Shown: positions 61,284 through 64,000 of the stretch, piece after piece | Layout of the letters: each line of letters opens with the position of its first letter | Position numbering within the stretch: the first letter of the stretch is position 1 | Source of the DNA: Chakrabartia godavariana | GTDB taxonomy: Bacteria; Pseudomonadota; Alphaproteobacteria; Sphingomonadales; Sphingomonadaceae | Assembly: GCA_005518185.1 (NCBI GenBank) | Contig: RKSN01000003.1 | Location: 558,001 to 622,000, forward strand | Direction: 5' to 3' | DNA length: 64,000 nt | The notes under the pieces: generated by a model | Seen by the model: the letters and a program-made list of their open reading frames with translations, nothing else | Told to the model about the DNA's origin: nothing | Databases searched by the model: none | Position numbers and translations under genes: made by a program

Positions 61284-62525
61284 ATGGCCACTGTCCCTGC
61301 CCCCGCAAAATCGCTGCCCGTTTCCATCGACGATGTGAAGGCTGCGCGGGCGCGCATTGGCGGGTCGATCGTGCGCACGCCGACGCTCCACAGCCAGACG
61401 CTGTCGCAACTGACCGGCGCCAATGTGTGGCTGAAGTTCGAAAATCTCCAGTTCACGGCAGCCTACAAGGAACGCGGTGCGCTCAATCGCCTGCTGCAGC
61501 TCAGCGAGGAAGCGCGCAAGATCGGCGTGATCGCGGCGTCGGCCGGCAACCACGCGCAGGGTCTTGCCTATCATGGCAAGCGGCTCGGCGTGCCGGTCAC
61601 CATCGTGATGCCCAAGCCGACGCCGATCGTGAAGGTCATGCAGACCGAAAGCCATGGCGCGCGCGTCGTGCTGTTCGGGGAGACATTCGACGCGGCCTAC
61701 ACCCATGCGCGCGAGATGGAGGCGAAGGAGAAGCTGACCTTCGTCCATCCGTTCGATGAGCCGGAGATCATTGCAGGGCAGGGCACGCTTGCGCTCGAAA
61801 TGATCGAGGACGCGCCCGAGATCGACTGCTTTGCCGTGCCCATCGGGGGTGGCGGGCTCATCTCCGGCGTCTCGACCGTGGCCCGCGCGCTGAAGCCCGA
61901 CGCGAAGATCATCGGCGTGCAGGCCGAGCTTTTCCCGAGCATGTACAATGTCATCAAGGGCACGCACCTCGACATTGGCGGGGATACGCTCGCCGAAGGC
62001 ATCGCTGTGAAATACCCTGGCGACCTGACGCGCAACTTCGTGCGCGAACTGGTCGATGACATCCAGCTCGTCAGCGAACGCCATCTGGAAGAGTCGGTCA
62101 GCCTTTTGCTCCAGATCGAAAAGACTGTGGTCGAGGGTGCCGGGGCCGCCGGTCTGGCCGCGTTGCTGGCCAATCCGGACATGTTCCGCGGCCGCAATGT
62201 CGGCATCGTCCTGTGCGGCGGCAATATCGACACGCGCCTGCTCGCCAACGTCCTGCTGCGCGATCTCGCCCGCTCGGGCCGTCTGGCGCGCATCCGCCTG
62301 CGCCTGCAGGATCGGCCGGGCGCGCTGTTTGGCGTGTTTGGCATCTTTGCAAAGCTCAATGCGAACGTGCTGGAAATCTATCACCAGCGCGTGTTCACGA
62401 CGCTGCCGGCCAAGGGACTGATCACCGATATCGAGTGCGAATTGCGCGATCGCGCCCATCTGGAGGCATTGTTAACCGCACTTGCCGAGGGCGGTTATGA
62501 TGCCAGCCTCGTCGAATTGGCGTGA
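61284..62525 (+). CDS. ilvA: Threonine ammonia-lyase with ACT domain
   Basis: This 413-residue PLP enzyme converts threonine to 2-oxobutanoate. The PLP Lys lies in 'FTAAYKERGAL'. 'ASAGNHAQGLA' and 'VPIGGGGLISGV' hold the cofactor phosphate. The C-terminal part ('RIRLRLQDRPGALFGVFGIFA', core LQDRPGALFGVF) is one ACT domain for feedback control. This layout fits the short threonine dehydratase class (about 400 residues) and not the long IlvA with two ACT-like domains. It could act biosynthetically or catabolically. There is no strong ribosome site at 61284. Confidence 0.92.
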   Translation: MATVPAPAKSLPVSIDDVKAARARIGGSIVRTPTLHSQTLSQLTGANVWLKFENLQFTAAYKERGALNRLLQLSEEARKIGVIAASAGNHAQGLAYHGKRLGVPVTIVMPKPTPIVKVMQTESHGARVVLFGETFDAAYTHAREMEAKEKLTFVHPFDEPEIIAGQGTLALEMIEDAPEIDCFAVPIGGGGLISGVSTVARALKPDAKIIGVQAELFPSMYNVIKGTHLDIGGDTLAEGIAVKYPGDLTRNFVRELVDDIQLVSERHLEESVSLLLQIEKTVVEGAGAAGLAALLANPDMFRGRNVGIVLCGGNIDTRLLANVLLRDLARSGRLARIRLRLQDRPGALFGVFGIFAKLNANVLEIYHQRVFTTLPAKGLITDIECELRDRAHLEALLTALAEGGYDASLVELA

Positions 62526-62659
62526 TATAACCGTTTTAACCGCGTTTTCTTGGTAAACGTTCTTTTCACGCCGTCGTTCACCCGACATAAGTGGTTCCAC
62601 TCCGGCGCGATCTGGCGCGTTGGGGGTCAGGGACTCACTCAAGAGGCACGGCTCAGGCG

Positions 62660-63451
62660 ATGACAGCACAGTTCCGCTTTCCCCGCTTTTTCGTGACGAG
62701 CCCGGCCCCCTGCCCGTATCTTCCGGGCAAGTTTGAGCGCAAGGTCTTCACCGACCTGACCGGCGTTCATGCCGGCGAACTCAACGAAGCGCTCAGCAAG
62801 ATCGGCTTTCGCCGCAGTCAGGGCGTTGCCTATCGGCCAAGCTGCCTTGACTGTTCGGCGTGCGTTTCGGTGCGCGTGGTCACGCAGGAGTTTCGCCCCA
62901 ACGCCTCGCAGAAGAAGATGCTGCGCCGCAATTCGGATCTGGAGGTGTCGGCCTGCCAGCCCTGGGCGACTGAAGAGCAGTTTGCCCTGTTGCGCCGCTA
63001 TCTGTCGGCCCGCCACCCCGGCGGCGGCATGTCGCAGATGGACGATATCGATTATGCCGACATGGTCGAAACCACGCCCGTCGACACCAATGTCGTGGAA
63101 TATCGCGAACCCTCGGTCGATGGCCGCCCCGGTCGGCTGATCGGCGCCTGCCTGACCGACCGGCAGGTGGATGGCCTGTCGATGATCTACAGCTTCTTTG
63201 AACCCGATTTGCCGTCCCGGCCGGGCCTGGGCACCTTCATCATCCTCGACCATATCCTGCGCGCGGCTGAGGCGGGTCTGCCCTATGTCTATCTGGGCTA
63301 TTGGATCGCCGGTTCCCCGCGCATGGAATATAAGACGCGCTTCCAGCCGCTTGAACGGCTTGGCCCGCAGGGCTGGGGCCGCTTCGAACCCGAAGAAGCC
63401 AAGGAACGCGTCTATCCGCCCGAACTCGCCCGGGTGATGATCGGGGCCTAG
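62660..63451 (+). CDS. bpt: Aspartate/glutamate leucyltransferase (Bpt)
   Basis: This 263-residue protein of the ATE family transfers leucine from tRNA to N-terminal Asp or Glu of proteins, making them substrates of the ClpS/ClpA N-end-rule pathway. Both ATE domains are visible: '[23 protein letters not shown]' (core PCPYLPG) and '[16 protein letters not shown]' with the Cys cluster, then '[15 protein letters not shown]', '[17 protein letters not shown]' and '[12 protein letters not shown]'. The start at 62660 is chosen for a canonical N-terminus. The partner unfoldase clpA is also in this window. The stop shares CTAG with thiG. Confidence 0.95.
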   Translation: MTAQFRFPRFFVTSPAPCPYLPGKFERKVFTDLTGVHAGELNEALSKIGFRRSQGVAYRPSCLDCSACVSVRVVTQEFRPNASQKKMLRRNSDLEVSACQPWATEEQFALLRRYLSARHPGGGMSQMDDIDYADMVETTPVDTNVVEYREPSVDGRPGRLIGACLTDRQVDGLSMIYSFFEPDLPSRPGLGTFIILDHILRAAEAGLPYVYLGYWIAGSPRMEYKTRFQPLERLGPQGWGRFEPEEAKERVYPPELARVMIGA

Positions 63452-64000
63452 ATCAGCCCGGCGAGCGGCGAAGAGGGGTCGGCATACATGCGGCGCCCCA
63501 TGCGCCCGGCGCGATAGGCGGCGCGGCCGCTTTCCACCGCCAGCTTCATCGCGTGTGCCATCAGGATCGGGTCCTTGGCTTCGGCAATGGCGGTGTTCAT
63601 CAGCACGCCTTCACAGCCCAGCTCCATCGCAACCGCCGCGTCCGACGCCGTGCCGACGCCCGCATCGACGAGCACGGGCACCTTGGCGCCTTCGATGATC
63701 AGGCGGATCGTCACGCGGTTCTGGATGCCAAGACCCGAGCCGATCGGCGCGCCCAGCGGCATGATGGCTACCGCGCCGGCGTCTTCCAGCTGCTTGGCGG
63801 CAATCGGATCATCGACGCAGTAGACCATCGGCTTGAAGCCCTCCTTCACCAGGACTTCAGTCGCCTTCAGCGTTTCGCGCATGTCGGGGTAGAGCGTGCG
63901 CGCCTCACCCAGCACCTCAAGCTTGACGAGATCCCAGCCACCGGCCTCGCGCGCCAGCCGCAGCGTGCGGATCGCATCGTCGGCCGTGAAGCAGCCCGCC
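63448..64000 (-). CDS. thiG: Thiazole synthase ThiG, 5' end outside window
   Basis: About 183 C-terminal residues are visible and the frame is open to the end of the window. '[21 protein letters not shown]' (core [14 protein letters not shown]) is followed by '[16 protein letters not shown]', '[14 protein letters not shown]' and '[21 protein letters not shown]' (core [10 protein letters not shown]), all ThiG segments. The enzyme forms the thiazole ring of thiamine with ThiS. Full ThiG is about 255 residues. The stop overlaps that of bpt by four bases (CTAG at 63448-63451). Confidence 0.93.
   Translation of the reverse strand, partial: AGCFTADDAIRTLRLAREAGGWDLVKLEVLGEARTLYPDMRETLKATEVLVKEGFKPMVYCVDDPIAAKQLEDAGAVAIMPLGAPIGSGLGIQNRVTIRLIIEGAKVPVLVDAGVGTASDAAVAMELGCEGVLMNTAIAEAKDPILMAHAMKLAVESGRAAYRAGRMGRRMYADPSSPLAGLI

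Overview
This window looks like a chromosomal segment of a sphingomonad (Alphaproteobacteria, Sphingomonadales). The evidence is its high GC content, the 3' end of a Rhodobacter-type gene transfer agent (GTA) tail cluster, an OmpA-like porin with a polyproline linker, an infA-maf-RNase E/G-yacG-tRNA-Phe block, a zur/merC pair and a uS9 protein with a long Ala/Pro N-terminal extension. The genus assignment is inference, because no rRNA is present. Coding density is high and almost all genes are ordinary chromosomal genes. I saw no insertion sequence, CRISPR array or plasmid/phage replication gene.

Layout: 1-4.4 kb is the end of the GTA operon (g12, g13, g14, g15 and a DUF2793 gene). 4.5-24.9 kb is core and housekeeping: OmpA-like porin, UDP-glucose dehydrogenase facing a UDP-glucuronate-4-epimerase-type gene, lipoprotein SodC, transporter, ThpR, Bax-inhibitor-1 family protein, GST, dienelactone hydrolase, ClpA, quinone oxidoreductase, SDR, ThiL, proton-pumping pyrophosphatase, IF-1, Maf, an RNase E/G-type protein, YacG and tRNA-Phe.

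25.0-38.3 kb is a catabolic island. It holds a TonB-dependent receptor, a FadR/FCD-type GntR regulator, an HMG-CoA-lyase-family enzyme, separate hydantoinase/oxoprolinase A and B subunits, a class III CoA-transferase, a cysteine amidohydrolase (isochorismatase fold), a FAD-linked 2-hydroxyacid dehydrogenase and a two-subunit Rieske oxygenase. An 8-bp palindrome, TGTATACA, lies in the overlapping receptor/regulator promoters and again at the start codon of the lyase gene; it is a good candidate operator. A benzoylformate-decarboxylase-type enzyme (41.9-43.5 kb) and an ACS-type MFS transporter (45.2 kb) may extend the island. The set reads as uptake, oxygenation, ATP-driven opening of a cyclic amide or imide, amide hydrolysis, CoA activation and C-C cleavage of an unknown, probably aromatic or heterocyclic, substrate. 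Between them lies a phosphoenolpyruvate-carboxylase homologue whose catalytic loop is altered.

43.5-64 kb returns to core functions: RlmN bracketed by related repeat mosaics, a BaiN-type flavoprotein, cyclopropane-fatty-acid synthase, cytochrome b plus a Tat-lipoprotein molybdoenzyme, EF-hand protein, PurC, PilZ, two small winged-helix regulators, uS9/uL13, heme A synthase, MerC/Zur with a Zur-box-like site, a tRNA-editing protein, MobA, an exported amidohydrolase, a beta-hydroxyacid dehydrogenase, threonine dehydratase, the Bpt aminoacyl-transferase and the end of thiG. Palindromic intergenic repeats of several families sit mainly between convergent genes, and five of the fourteen convergent gene pairs share exactly four bases at their stop codons.
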